Origin: Nectonema munidae
Taxonomy: Eukaryota > Nematomorpha > Nectonematoida > Nectonematidae
Direction of reading: 5' to 3'
Length of the DNA stretch: 64,000 bases
Assembly (NCBI GenBank): GCA_030549495.1
Contig: JAUIRK010001051.1
Span: 930,001 to 994,000, forward strand
Every line of letters starts with the position of its first letter. The first letter of the stretch is position 1. A program made the position numbers and the translations under genes. Under the pieces are notes generated by a model that was not told where the DNA came from, did not search any database, and saw only the letters and a program-made list of their open reading frames with translations. Of the stretch, positions 1 to 11,937 are shown in pieces.

Positions 1-1020
1 ATCGGTGGCACGAAAGGCAGTTCCCTTCAAGGAGGTTAGAAATAAAAAAACGAAATTCCGAAGAATGTTGTATTACTTATGAAGGAAAAATGAGTTCTCT
101 ATAGAAAATATATTCACACGAGGGACGCCGAGACAAAGAACCTGATCAATCGATTACAAGAAATCATTTGGAAAAAGCTCCGCAAAACCACATCTAGGAA
201 AGGCGCAAACATCACACTAATCTTCTAAAGGACTCTTCGAAGTTCTGGAACGTGGTTAGAGGACTTAAGCCAGGCTGCGAGGGTATAACGTCTGTCACTT
301 CATAAAGGTGAATCGAAAAATTCAATTCTGAAATTGAGTTTTTTTTTGGGAGTTTACCTACACTAACTTCACCATAGAGGAACTGGTTCAAATCATTAAA
401 AAGCTTCAAGCTACGAAAGCGATTGGATAAGATGAAGTTAGCAACTTATTCATCAAAAATTTTTCCCCCTAGGTTAAGGGACGTCTTGCTGGTCATGTAT
501 AACTATTTTATAAAAGTTGGCTTCTACCCAACACGCTATACGAGGGCTATACTTATTTGTGTGCCAAAGACGGGCAAGAATAGCGCCAAAGCTAGTGCCA
601 TACGGCATATCAGTCTTCTCCCTTGCGTAAGCAAAGTGTATCACAAATACATTTTTGGAGTACTCGATACCCGGTGCAAGTAGCATGCAATAATCCCAGA
701 CGAACAGTTTGAGTTCAAAAAGAAACTGTCAACAAATCCTGCTCTTCTTACTTTGCACTATGACATTGCGAAAAGTTTAAATGATGCCCTCAACGCAGGC
801 GTGTGATATCTTAGATACCTTGAAAAGGCTTTTGATACAGTATGGTACAAAGATTTGATGTTAAAATTGAGTAGCATGTTTGTGCCACCATGTATCTTCC
901 AGGTAGTTTATAGTTTCCTTTCCAACCCGTTCATCATCTTTGGAGTTAATTGTCGCAAAAACAACCCGTCCACTATAGGGAATATTCTTCGAGTTTGCCA
1001 CCAAAAATATCTAAGAATCA
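1..1020 (+). mobile_element. Degenerate Jockey/CR1-like LINE reverse transcriptase fragment
   Basis: Translation in shifting frames gives non-LTR reverse transcriptase blocks in the right order: a linker reading SSKFWNVVRGLKPGCEG near 225-285, a finger block with IPK-like VPKTGKNSAKASAIRHISLL near 565-620, then EQFEFKKKLSTNPALLTLHY near 700-765, and the palm block YLEKAFDTVWYKDLMLKL near 815-865. Frames change several times and stops occur. In the palm block the usual LDLEKAFD reads RYLEKAFD, so the catalytic aspartate appears lost. The element is cut by the left window edge, and no 3' tail is recognisable after about 1010. An old, dead copy; the clade assignment is by motif resemblance only. 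Confidence 0.75.
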
Positions 1021-1916
1021 ATTGATCTAGCTTTCATCTTGAAAAAGTATTAAGAAATGTAAAAAAGATCTAGCGCTACTGAATGTCTTAAAGACCTTGG
1101 TGTCAACCACAGCATTAGTCAAAAAATATGCCCTAAAATTGTCTATATTTTTAACTTCTATAGCACGTACTAAATATTATATACCATAATTACATAGGGT
1201 ATAGCATATTTAATATTTTTTTAGCATATCTCTATAATAATTATATCTTTTTATTTAGGGACAAACTACATTTCATTGTGTCGGTTTTTTATCCTGGTCT
1301 TCTTCTGAAGAATTCAAAGGTTTTTACGGTTAGGAACGTTGCTAATAATCAAGCTAACGCTAGGCATTAAGATTGTTATTCATTTTGGGAGTATTCGTGT
1401 TAGGACTGTATTGATCACATAGGTGTATTCACATATTTAAAACATATTCTAAATTTGTAATATAATAATCAAGGTAATATGCAGTATAAATCAGTAAGGT
1501 CTTAGGTATTTAGTCGGATGGAAAGTCCAGGTAGAGCATGAACTCAGCATTCCGAGCAGGACCACGATATCCCTAAGAATGGGTGTGAACATCACAAACA
1601 ATTCTCAACTTTACATCCTTTCCCTCCACTTGGTGACGAACGTACCATTACTTTTCAAGGTCATAAAATAATAAATCCATTGCTTCAATATGCACACAAT
1701 ACGTAAGCACTGTTTATCACAGTGTCTCCTCCTTGTAGTATTTTTGAGCAAACACATGTTGATGATCCACTAGATTTTTTCATCTTCTGTCGCAGTGATT
1801 CTATTTCTCTTTCTGTCTCCTCTGATTTTCTCTGCTAAAACTCAATCATTACTCAAGCTCTCTTCTTTCATTCAAGCCCTCTTCTCTTGTTAAGCTCTCC
1901 TATCTCATTCAGTTCT
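1021..1916. other. AT-rich stretch without recognisable feature
   Basis: No open frame of note, no splice-bounded exon and no repeat family that I recognise. A CT-rich tract (about 1790-1920) runs up to the hAT MITE and supplied its target site. Confidence 0.5.
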
Positions 1917-1924
1917 CTTCTCTC

Positions 1925-2120
1925 CAGTGACGTAGCTAGACTGGGGCATGAGGGGCCGTGCCCACACTCCTATGTACCTCGTGGTGCCCCCATGCATCTT
2001 ATGCGATATCAGTTTTTGAAAATTTCTCCAATAAAAGGATCAAGAAAGTATACAAAATGTTGCGCAAGTTTTTTGTTTTAATGTGCCCCTTCTATCAACT
2101 TTTTTTTGGCTACACCACTG
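1925..2120. mobile_element. hAT-type MITE, 196 bp, with target-site duplication
   Basis: The left end reads CAGTGACGTAGCTA and the right end, reversed, reads CAGTGGTGTAGCCA: 14-bp inverted ends with three mismatches and the CAGTG start typical of hAT elements. The flanks are CTTCTCTC (1917-1924) and CTTCTGTC (2121-2128), an 8-bp duplication with one mismatch. There is no coding capacity; the element is non-autonomous. Confidence 0.7.
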
Positions 2121-2891
2121 CTTCTGTCTAATTTGCATTTAGAGTTAAATTAAAATAGTTTTCAATCGTTACACTTTTATATCAATGAATATTGTTAGAC
2201 TCGCTCTAAGAATTTTTTTTCAACAAAATCACTTAATCTTTATCACTACGTTTGCTACATTTTGTAACATTTAAAAACTTTAATTTTTTGAATATTTATT
2301 TGGGAATGAATATTTTGATTATCTATTCAGTTTAAAAGCAAGAATACTCTATTTGCTTAATATTTGAGCAGAGATATTTATAATGTTCGATTGTTAAATT
2401 TTATAAGTAACACTACATAATTAGTTAAATCATTTTTTAAGAAAATTTGTTGATTATCATAATAAAAATATAATATCGAAACAAAATGTTTCAGTGGTTA
2501 AAAATGTACTTGATCTAATTATGACAGCTGTCAGAATTTTATTTGTAAAGAGAGAAATAGTCCAAAAAACGCTTAAATAATTTTATAAAAAGTGATAAAA
2601 CTACCATTTTTGGTATACTACGATTCCTTACAAAATCTAAAAAATACAAGCGTTACCAAATCACTATACTAAATATCATATATTTAGCTACTTCAACGTT
2701 GGCTTTTGCTGCTTATAAAAACTTGAAAATATCAAATAAACTCTCATTTTTATGCCTCCTATTATTTTGAAATTATTCTGAGAGCAGACAGTTTCATTTT
2801 AAATAGTGAAAATTGCTTTATTTGTTTATTTTGTCTCATTTCTCTCTTATGTTAATTATGTAGCCAATTTTTCAATTTTGAGTAAAATGCC

Positions 2892-3040
2892 AGGTAAAGG
2901 TACCGTGGGTGTGTTTTCATTGACAAGGCACTGATGTACCGCTTATGTCAAACTATGAACAAATAGTTATCGATGAGGAATCGAACCCAGAGGCTTCCGT
3001 GCTGAGTCCATCATCTCAACCAACCTGCCATCCCACCCAT
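2892..3040 (-). repeat. tRNA-derived SINE copy
   Basis: On the minus strand this reads as the SINE described at 50888-51037: a tRNA-like head, a B box GGTTCGATTCC, the body with the CATAGTTTGACATAAGC block, and a tail of ACCTTTACC. It shares private differences (GACATAAGC, CACACCCACGG) with the copy at 9487-9619, suggesting a subfamily. Confidence 0.75.
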
Positions 3041-3783
3041 AGAGTAGGGGATACGTCAAATTAGTTTTCAAAAAACATAAGTTATGCTCTAAAAATTTTT
3101 AGTTTTTGTTGAAGCTCTATAACTTTTTCTGATAGACTTTTTTTCCTTAAAAGTTATTATAAAAGGCAAATCATTGCAAAATGTTAACATTTATTTTACT
3201 TTTTGTAGATTGTATCAATTTAGCTTTTAAACTATTTTTGAATGATGCTGAGTAAAATGAAATAATGCGATCTTAATTTTTTGTTTTATTTTTGTTTGCA
3301 CATTTATAACTTCGTTTTATACCCTTGCCCCTGAATAAATCACAAACATCGCAGGGTGTCTAGTAAACTCTTTGCCTTTAGACTACATTTACTCATATAA
3401 AACTATCCAACCTTCAGTTATTTGTTTTCTCTATGAATCAAATATCCTTTCATCAATTCCTGTAATGTGCCTGGTAGACTACTTCATTTTTCAAATGAAA
3501 AGCATATTCCACCCCCTAACAATTTTGGATTTTTTAAACTAGTGTATATTCGATATGCAAATTTAATTAAAATATTTTCGCTGGAAGTATAGTATTTAAA
3601 TTCACCAAATTAGTAAAAAAAAATATAAAGTAGTTTTATAAATTTAGGTATGCGTTGAATACACTCTATTTTAAACGATTGCTTGAATATTTGGTCTCCC
3701 ATAGTATTTCCAGACCACTAATTTTGAAAATTGCAACAAAAAAATTTCGCCCCCAATAATTTCAAGGATGTGCGCCACTGGTG

Positions 3784-3834
3784 GCGCAATTGTGCGTTCT
3801 CTATGAAAACACATCACGCTACCTTTACCTTTAC
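3784..3834 (+). repeat. SINE fragment (3' third)
   Basis: GCGCAATTGTGC followed by TGAAAACACATCACG and two ACCTTT tail units match the 3' part of the SINE family. The sequence just upstream (GCGCCACTGG) resembles a hAT terminus, so the SINE has probably been cut by, or joined to, another element. Confidence 0.6.
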
Positions 3835-3944
3835 ATAATTATGTTTAATTTTCCAAATAAATGTTTCTCCTTATTCTTTTAATACCTGACAACATTATGT
3901 GCATAGACAACTGGTCGGCCTTCATTGCATCATTATTATCAGCA

Positions 3945-4180
3945 TTCCATTTTAATGGATGTGATTAATCCAAGCAAGCTGGGGTGAGCCGGATCACCAA
4001 AGATGACAAGTAATGATTTTACGTCTCCGTACAGACTATCTTTTACATCGCGATATTTAATCCCTAAACTTATTTTCTATCCAGGTAAGTTTAGGTCTAC
4101 CTTTCTCTCTTCTGCAGAAACTTAATTCTAAAACATCCTTTATAAGCTCGTCACTATTTCTTCTGGAAACATGTCCACCT
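3945..4180 (-). mobile_element. LINE 3'-end fragment (GRPKLTW-type C-terminus)
   Basis: The minus strand translates to a segment containing VSRRNSDELIKDVLEL, REKGRPKLTWIE and YRDVKDSLYGDVKSLL, the pattern seen at the C-terminal end of many invertebrate LINE polyproteins (G-R-P-K-x-T-W followed by an acidic/basic helix). A GATAATAATGATG tail follows toward lower coordinates. Frames are broken; an old 5'-truncated copy. Confidence 0.5.
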
Positions 4181-4199
4181 TGCTGCCTTTATTGCATCA

Positions 4200-5720
4200 A
4201 ATATATAGGGTTCTTGGCGTAAAAATATTGATATTCGATCAAATTTACCCACCTTTTTGAAATACCTCGGATCAGTTAAGACGCCATACTTGCAGTACAT
4301 GTTACTTTTGCTTCTTGTGGTCTGTGAAATCACATGCAATGTATCAGGGCATTTAGAAACGCATACCTAAAGTAAAAAAAATGAAACAATAAATATTTTA
4401 AGACAAATTAAACCCCATTTGATCCGAGAAGAAAAAGACGACATTAACTATTTTGATATAAAATTACTCCTCTAGAGAAAGGCAGACGAACGCGAATTTC
4501 CAATGGAATTCAATAGGATTTGGTCAAAATCCTCTGCTTTGCGTGAACCAAAATGGGTTAATTGGTTAACGACCAGAGTCGCTAATACATTGTCGACTTA
4601 ACTGTGCACTATCAATTCTTTTTAATACAAATCATCTGGTTATTCTGGTCGTTGACATGTTAAAATCAAAGAATCGTATATGCCATTTAAAAATGGCAGT
4701 GCGATCAAATCCATTACTAAGCAGTAAATCTTTTATTCATGAAAAAAGATTTATTAGAGGCCTCCTCAACTTAATATTCATTCATGCCAGCTCCTAACTC
4801 CATTAATATTGGTTCCAGATGTTCTCACAATATTGTTGATTTCCTTCCTTCATAAATTCTTTGTGATAGTGACTTCTCTTCCTCATCTTTCATTATGTAA
4901 AGATTTTAGCTTATATGCATTCTTCAGATATAACTCGGCATCAGGACAACATTATTATCAATGTAGCTCTAGATCCTGTTGTTCTCCAGGAGAGGTTTAT
5001 TTGACCTGTCCTTGAGTTGTCAAGATTTAATATTAAAAGTGTTAATTAAGAAGTTTATTGCATTTTAATTCAATAAGAAATGGATACAAATAAAATACAA
5101 AGATAAAAATATTTGAAAAGTACTTGTGGAGTGGGGCAATCATCAAGCTTCAAATTAACTAAAGCTTTTGCACACAAAGTCAAGTCAAAGAAGAGAAGAT
5201 ATGGCTTTGATCTGAAAAATAATAAAAAAAAATTTAATATAAACCGTATCACAAATCATATGAATACATTTTGGCTAAACTCCATAAATTATTCACATTT
5301 TTGACAAAATATGAGCATTTACAGTTAATTTAGTTTTATATTTTTATTAGTTAATTTGTTAATCCTGAATTAGAAATATCCAAATTTCTTAGTTTTATGA
5401 AAGAAAGTATTTTAAAAATTCATTAAATTGTTTTTGTAAAGAAAAATCTTGGTAGGGTGTGAAAATGTCGCTAAAACAATAATTTTAAAGCTAATACAGA
5501 CACGTTTGCGAAAATTTACCTATATGCCCTATATTACTTCACACTAAAAAATAAGGCTTTTCTTGGATTGAGTCTTCCTATTTTCCCATCTTTTATGAGC
5601 TGTTTTGAAAAATTGTTGCAGACTTTATTTTATACACACACTAAAATTGTTTAAAAAGTGAGAAAAGAGATTTGTAAAATCATTTATACGCAAAATTTTT
5701 ATGTAATTAAAAAAAGTTAA
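4200..5720. other. AT-rich stretch without recognisable gene
   Basis: Only short chance frames. No splice-bounded coding segment or assignable repeat was found. Confidence 0.4.
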
Positions 5721-5724
5721 ACTT

Positions 5725-5835
5725 TACATAATTTGGACATCCGCAAAAATTTTACACCCTCATCCGCGGATCATTGAAGTTTCAACATCCGCAATTTTCA
5801 AACATTTTTCTGTTTTCTATTTACCTCAAAGTTTT
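5725..5835. repeat. Fragment related to the ATCCGCGGAT hAT-like MITE
   Basis: The run CCTCATCCGCGGAT, then a TTCAACATC block, CAATTTTCA and AAAGTTTTTTTC match the interior of the MITE at 13021-13274 in the same order and spacing. Neither terminus is preserved here. Confidence 0.55.
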
Positions 5836-5939
5836 TTTCGGAATAATACATCTACACATAATATAAAATGAAAAATAAAATTTATTTCATAAGTTATAAA
5901 GCATAAACATTATAGACTGTAGTTAAAAGTAGGATTCTA

Positions 5940-6391
5940 GGTAAATTGCTCGAAATCAATCGCTCGAAAGACTTAGACAACAGTTTGAAGATCAAAGAGG
6001 TGCTCGTCATTTCTCTATTTGGAAATTTATCGATGGACTAAAGAGAGAACAAAGTTTGCAAGAATTGCAAATAGAGCGGACACAACAAACAACGTCGAAG
6101 AATATTTAAGAAGTGTTGCATATAATATTTCAAACTAATAGAGTAAATATTAGCAACAATAGCTATACTTTTTTTTAATCACCAAGAATAACAGTAATAA
6201 TAAAAATATTTTAAACTTTAAAAAAAAGTAATGTAGGAAGAAATAAGAGCTGCCATATAAATGAACTCGTTCTTCAATTTTAACTGATCAGTTAACAAGA
6301 ATAAAGTTGGATTATTTTATCTTATAGTAAATATTAGAAACAATGTAGTTTTATTTATTTTTTTCGAGCAATTCATTTCGAGCAATTTACC
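5940..6391 (+). mobile_element. MULE-type deletion derivative with 30-bp inverted ends
   Basis: The left end (5940-5969, GGTAAATTGCTCGAAAT...) and the right end (6362-6391) are inverted repeats of about 30 bp with two mismatches. Inside, next to the left end, the + strand reads RQQFEDQRGARHFSIWKFID followed by GLKREQSLQELQIE. This matches the C-terminal end of MULE/FLYWCH-associated transposases, where a H/S-I-W-x-F-I-D/E-x-L-K-x-E-Q-S-L block is usual. The catalytic core is missing, so the element is non-autonomous, about 452 bp. No clean 9-bp target duplication is visible. Confidence 0.6.
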
Positions 6392-6964
6392 GGATACCGA
6401 AAAGTAGATGGATGAAGTACAAAGTCGTTATTCAAAATTTGTCTAAGATAAATTTACGAAGACTATGGTCATTAACAAATCTTGACTACTAACTAAAGGG
6501 TGATGGTGACGAGTTGATGGGATTACACTATCATATAAGTTCCTTCATATAAACTCATCTCCCTCCATTTTCAAGAGTAAAGCTTTTCCTCAGATATTTT
6601 ATTCGGACCGCAGCAAATCCTAATCTGTCTCCTCCAGTTGGTGGCTAAAATCTTTTGATGACAATAGAGAGACGAAAATTTATCTTGGACAAAGACTTTG
6701 TACTATTTTTCTTTTACGTTTTGTAATGAAAATGGATCACCTCAAAAATAAAGGCGGATTCGGGTGGCGTCCATAAAAAATAAACCGACATGGTTATCTT
6801 GGGTTCAAGAAAAGAGGAGCGGGCAGTGCCGTAATCAAGACATAGATTTTAATGTGATTCAGCTTTGTGTATTTACTGATCATGGATAATAATGTTATGT
6901 GCTCTTATTTGGATTAAACATTTTGTGACCCATCCAGTAATAATTTTGGGCCTCTCTTTCAAGG

Positions 6965-7152
6965 GCAAATTGAAATGTAGAAGCAGATGAATGGATGTAG
7001 TGTCGCTTGTCTTATTGCAGTGAAAGGCTTATGATGCAACTTGTACAATAAATGAATAGTTTTCTGAAAAATCTCCAATTACTATAAATTCCTCTTCATT
7101 TAATTCCAGCTTCTTTTTTTGCAAAAAAAAAGTATTCTGAGCTTTAGCAAAG
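6965..7152 (-). mobile_element. DDE-like transposon fragment, copy A
   Basis: The minus strand encodes KKLELNEEEFIVIGDFSENY followed by SFIVQVAS, then, after a stop and a frame change, FHCN..QATLHPFI. This resembles the block NEVIVLGDFAENYxFxxQ...YHWxxxxxTLHPxV found in a widespread transposase-like protein of invertebrates; the conserved D may be catalytic. The same segment recurs at about 95% identity at 11746-11937 in the same orientation. I cannot name the superfamily. Confidence 0.55.
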
Positions 7153-7539
7153 AATTCAACATACCCTCTTCCAGAATTCTTGCTAAAAAAAATAGAAAAT
7201 TATATTGAAAAACACATTTTTTATATTTTAATTAATAATTCAAGCAATGCTGAAAAAATGTTGTTGCCATTAATCTTTGTGAAATTGATGTCTTCACTTT
7301 CATCTCCTTCTACATCCATGGTGAAAAGTTGGTTAAAAATAAGAGAACATTTCTTTTATGGAATTCTTCAAAAACTCATCTTTTTTGTTCCATTTTGAAG
7401 TGTCAATCATTGTGCCATTTTCAATTTGACTATTGTCAGCTTATCTTTGTCTTTTCCATTTAAAAAAATTATAGAACTTCTAAAATATTTGGGCTTTCTA
7501 GAGGCAACGAACTTCCCATTCCTAAAATCGAAAGCTTAC

Positions 7540-7725
7540 ATTGTTGAAAGAGTACAAATATAACCCACTATTCGCAATGGTCATTAGTCCGAACTGTTCA
7601 ATTATATATATTCCACAACTTTGGAAGGAAACATTTGAAGTATGTTTTTTTAGAAAATCATAGAAATCATTCAATGCCTGTACTTCAATTGTTAAAACTT
7701 TAATCTTTTTGTAAACATTCTCTAC
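7540..7725 (-). CDS. Candidate internal exon, membrane-protein-like (uncertain)
   Basis: On the minus strand a 62-codon open segment is bounded by a good acceptor (TATTTTTCAG) and a good donor (AAT followed by GTAAGC), both in phase 0. It encodes VENVYKKIKVLTIEVQALND...FLKKHTSNVSFQSCGIYIIE...TIANSGLYLYSFNN. The end is hydrophobic and aromatic and loosely recalls the last helix of arthropod gustatory-type receptors, but the family's usual TYxxxxxQF ending is absent. No partner exon could be joined convincingly. It may be chance or part of the neighbouring transposon. Confidence 0.2.
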
Positions 7726-7759
7726 CTGAAAAATAGCCATAACAAATGGGAACAAAATT

Positions 7760-9480
7760 AAGTAAGATTTGCTTCATTTAAAGGAAGGAAAGCAGGCGAA
7801 TGTTTTGCACTTTTGAAATATATTGATTTACAACCTGGGTTAACACTAATTCAAAGCAACACCTTCAAAATTCGCTATTATAATGAGTCGACTTATTAGA
7901 ATCAAATCCTTCAAATGTTTTAAAAGTACTTTTGATTAAACAAATTCATTAATGCCATCCAAAAATTTTTATCGTAAAAAACTACATATAATTGCAATCT
8001 GGACACTCAACAATAAAAAACATGTAGTGTAAAGATTTGAGCGGAATTAGGAGGACAGTTATTAAAAGTTGCAACAACAAAAATTTCGTTTATATCAGTC
8101 AGCATAAAACAGCATGAATTCAAATATTAATCATCATTTTAAAAAATAAGTTAGCAAAATTTTAAAGCAAACACTAAAAAACAGCAATCTTTCACTAGCA
8201 TAAATCAAACCGCAAAAAGTCTTCTCTACAGCTGAACTTCTGTAGATCTAATGGTAATTCAAAATTAAAGAAATTTTGGCTGCCTCTTCTTTCCTCTATT
8301 CTTTCTTAGCAATCTCTTAACGCTTTGATCTTTTGCAAGTTTATTTCGATTTGCTGACTCAACATCTGCAATATATCACTTTGATAGTAAACAATATTGC
8401 AAGTATTACGAATATAATACACATCCAGATTAAGATGTAAAAACTTTTGATGCAGCCTTTTTTTTTAACATTCTCAATGAATTCCCTTTTGAAGAAACTT
8501 TGTTTATGATTGTGTCGAATTGGGGCAAAATTTTCGGATGCGTCTTTGGTATACACAAGTTTACCCAAAAATTTACTAATTCTTACCTTTACACTCGTGA
8601 CTAGTTTGTAGTGAGCGATAAAATATTTTTATGTTTCACCCTTATATAATTGGCTGGATCACAAACACTGACAACTTATAAACTAAGAAAAAATAGAGTT
8701 GAAGAAAAGCATATTTATGAAATTTGAATTAAACTTCTAATAAAAAAAAAGGAATGCAAAAACATTTAATATTTCCGAGCTTACAGCTTCCCCTTACTTT
8801 TGGAGTAGGCAAAGTTTTTGATCTGATTCGATAAAATATCAGTTTGTTTGTTTCACCCAATCAAATTATGAGAGAATGGTATCAATTATTTTGGAGAATT
8901 CATTAACAAATTTTGGCCATTCAGGTGAACTACGCAAAAATGTCGGATAGGATGCGCTAAAATTAGAGGGTAAATAACCAAAAAAATAAACATTGTAGGT
9001 AAGAGTAAGGTAATTTGTAGTTACGTGAATTTATTCTTCCCACAGATATTGCCTTGAGAGTCGGTGGGATTTAAAAGACGACTAGGATCTCCGAATGTAA
9101 AAGCTAAAAAGAAAGAGATTCATGAAAGGCATTTGAATAAGTGATAAATCAATTAGAATATTGGCATTAAAAAGACAACACTTTTTCCATGGAACTAAGG
9201 TTTCACGTTAGTAATCAATCAACCGCTTAGAATGACAGAACCGAATTCAATATGTGTAAAATAAGATATGGAATCGGGATAAATGAAATAAAAGCCCTAA
9301 AACACGGGTGGCGAAACACCCTTACAAACGCTAAATTGCGCCCGCGCGGGTTTTTTATAGCTCCCGCACACTGATATATACCCATTTGTAAAAAATGAAG
9401 TAAATTTTCACCTATTAAATTGTGTTATCCCATAGTTAGAAAAAGCCATATTCATTTATTTATAAAGAGAGGCAGGTGAA
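7760..9480. other. AT-rich stretch without supported gene
   Basis: A 69-codon minus-strand frame at 8359-8568 predicts one membrane helix but has no homology that I recognise and no supported splice partner. Nothing else stands out. Confidence 0.35.
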
Positions 9481-9486
9481 GCTTAA

Positions 9487-9619
9487 CTTAGAGTTAGACC
9501 AGGATTAACCTCCTTTGATTCGATTCCTCATCGATACCAATTTGTTCATAGTTTGACATAAGCAGTACATCAGTGCCTTGTCAATGAAAACACACCCACG
9601 GTACCTTTACCTTTACCTT
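9487..9619 (+). repeat. tRNA-derived SINE copy, 5'-damaged
   Basis: From the B-box region (TTGATTCGATTCCTCATCG) through GTTTGACATAAGCAG to a tail of three CCTTTA-like units. The A-box end is eroded. Closest to the copy at 2892-3040. Confidence 0.7.
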
Positions 9620-11740
9620 AGTTAATCATTTAATCACACAAAACCAAAGTGAAAGTATACCTCATCTAAACACAAGAATGCGATTATATATAGCCTCTTC
9701 AATAAAAAAATATATCTAATTTTGTAACGGGAATGAACCTTCTTGATTGGTTTACTTTAGATGTGATATCCAAGATTTACCCAGGTTTAAGAGTTAGTTT
9801 ATGGAATCGGCCCGATGACCTTGATTGATACAATTGAATGTATAAATAAGAAAATTAATATAATTAGGGCATCTGCCTAGCAATAACCATAAAAAGGGAC
9901 ATTTAACAAGTCATCAAATTCATTAATCGGTTACTCACGTTTGTTAATTAATATGTTATTAACTTAGTTAGATTTAAGATGGTTAATTAGATAGATATTG
10001 AATTGGGGCGAGGTTAGTTAGATTTAATTTTATTATCAACTGGACAAATGTCCTACACCCAAAATTAAAAACTTTTTCTTCGGACGTAAAAAATTGAACG
10101 CTGTTTTAACAGAATCGAGACAGCCAACGCTTCCCATAAACCAAGAAGTAAGATCAAAAGCTCTATTCAGAAATTATCTATAAATTGCCGCATTTAATAC
10201 ATGTTTCATTGTAGAACATATGTTTAAAAAATTAAAAAAAATATTGAAGAAATAATAAAATTTGTCATTATTTTATTTCAAATTCGTTGTGAAAAAATTT
10301 AAAAACTGAAAATAACGTGAAAAAATATTTAAAAAAAAGTTTAAATTAAATAACACATGTCAAAACAATATAAACACAACGAAATCAAAATTTTTAATTC
10401 ACATAGATTTGAAAGAAGACAAGATAGAATTGCAAAAAGGTTTGGAACAATTCTTTTCTTTTTATTTCAAGAACAAATTTTTGAAGATAAAATCTTTCTT
10501 GATTAATTTTATATTAAGATAAAATAAAAAAGATAATTCTTTGAGATATTTCCTCTATGTGACCTAATTACAATTAACTAAACTTTTCAAAAATATAGCT
10601 CTCATGGAAAAACTATTTGAACCAAATCGATATTTTAAGAAAAATTCCTCAAAAGTCAAAAGCTTTCGCATATGCTATATCATATATTATATCAGTTGAA
10701 AAATGAAAAAAAAAACTAATTTTATTTCATTATTTATTTTCACAAATGCAATTATAAGAATGCAGACATCAAACTAGAGCTTAAAAGTAGAGCAAAAACC
10801 ACCATCCAAAAACTGTTTTTAAGCCAATTTTTTTAATTGATGGAAAAAATTGACATTAATTTTCTTAGTGATATGGATAAAATCTTTTTATGGAACACAG
10901 ATAAAAAAAATCACTCCCAAATAAGTCATTACAGTAAATCAAATCTACAAAATTCCATTCCTTAGATCAAATATCAGGATTGATTAAAAATATACGTAAT
11001 AAACAGCGATGCACAAAAATTTTTTTTTAATTTATTTCTTTTTTTCAAATCTGGGCATAAATATAGTAAGATAAAATAGTTTGCAAATTACAATATTATT
11101 TTAACTGATTTTTGTCATAAGAAAGTGTTATCCAAGTAGAACTAATAAATCCCTCTATCTCTCTATTTCTAATATCTCTCTCTGTTGCACGGTAGGTATC
11201 TCTTCAAATTAAGTCATTATATTTATTTGGATTTTCTTGCTTTTATAAAATAAGCAATTAGCACATTTATGTCACAGAACAAGATTTTATAAGCACACAG
11301 ACACCAAACACATAATACGCACATGTTTCAAAAAGCTTTCAAAATATAGCAAACGTAAAATCTTGTGAATTTGATATATAAAAAAAATACATACCTTATT
11401 TGGACTTTGTCAATATTTATTTTGACATATTTAAAGCAAGGGAGCGCAATATTGAAATTTGGATGGACGAAATTTAATTTTTATGAGATTAGAAAGGGAG
11501 GGCCTCGTCTTTTTTGCTTTTTAAATTGCATTTTTAAGTTCCAAATGTATCCTTTTAGGTCTAAATTAGTACCATTTAGAACTTAAGAAGGATAATTTAA
11601 ACCTAAAAAAGCCATTCAGAACTTAAAAAAGACAAATAGAATTTAAAAAAGAGGTACATGTACTTTCACTTGAATCTTATTTATATATATATATATTTGT
11701 AATGGAACATTAGGCATATATGGGGTACTTATCTCTAATT
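9620..11740. other. AT-rich stretch without recognisable feature
   Basis: Very AT-rich, with many short A and T runs. No exon, RNA gene or assignable repeat seen. Confidence 0.4.
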
Positions 11741-11745
11741 GCCGC

Positions 11746-11937
11746 GCAAATTCAAATTTAGAAGCAGATGAATGGATGTCGTGTCGCTTGTCTTATTACA
11801 GTGAAAGGCTTATGATGCACCTTATACAATAAATGAATAGTTTTCTGAAAAATCTCCAATTACTATAAATTCCTCTTCATTTAATTCCAGCTTCTTTTTT
11901 TTTGCAAAAAGAAAAGTATTCTGAGCTTTAGCAAAAA
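11746..11937 (-). mobile_element. DDE-like transposon fragment, copy B
   Basis: Direct repeat of 6965-7152, same orientation and about 95% identical, ending at the same point in the shared AGCTTTAGCAAA. It encodes the same LNEEEFIVIGDFSENYSF block on the minus strand. The flanks of the two copies do not match, so this is a dispersed repeat rather than a tandem gene duplication. Confidence 0.55.

Noticed and set aside
3900-4340. Host gene on the minus strand with GRPKLTW
   Set aside because: The motif is that of a LINE C-terminus and the frames are broken.
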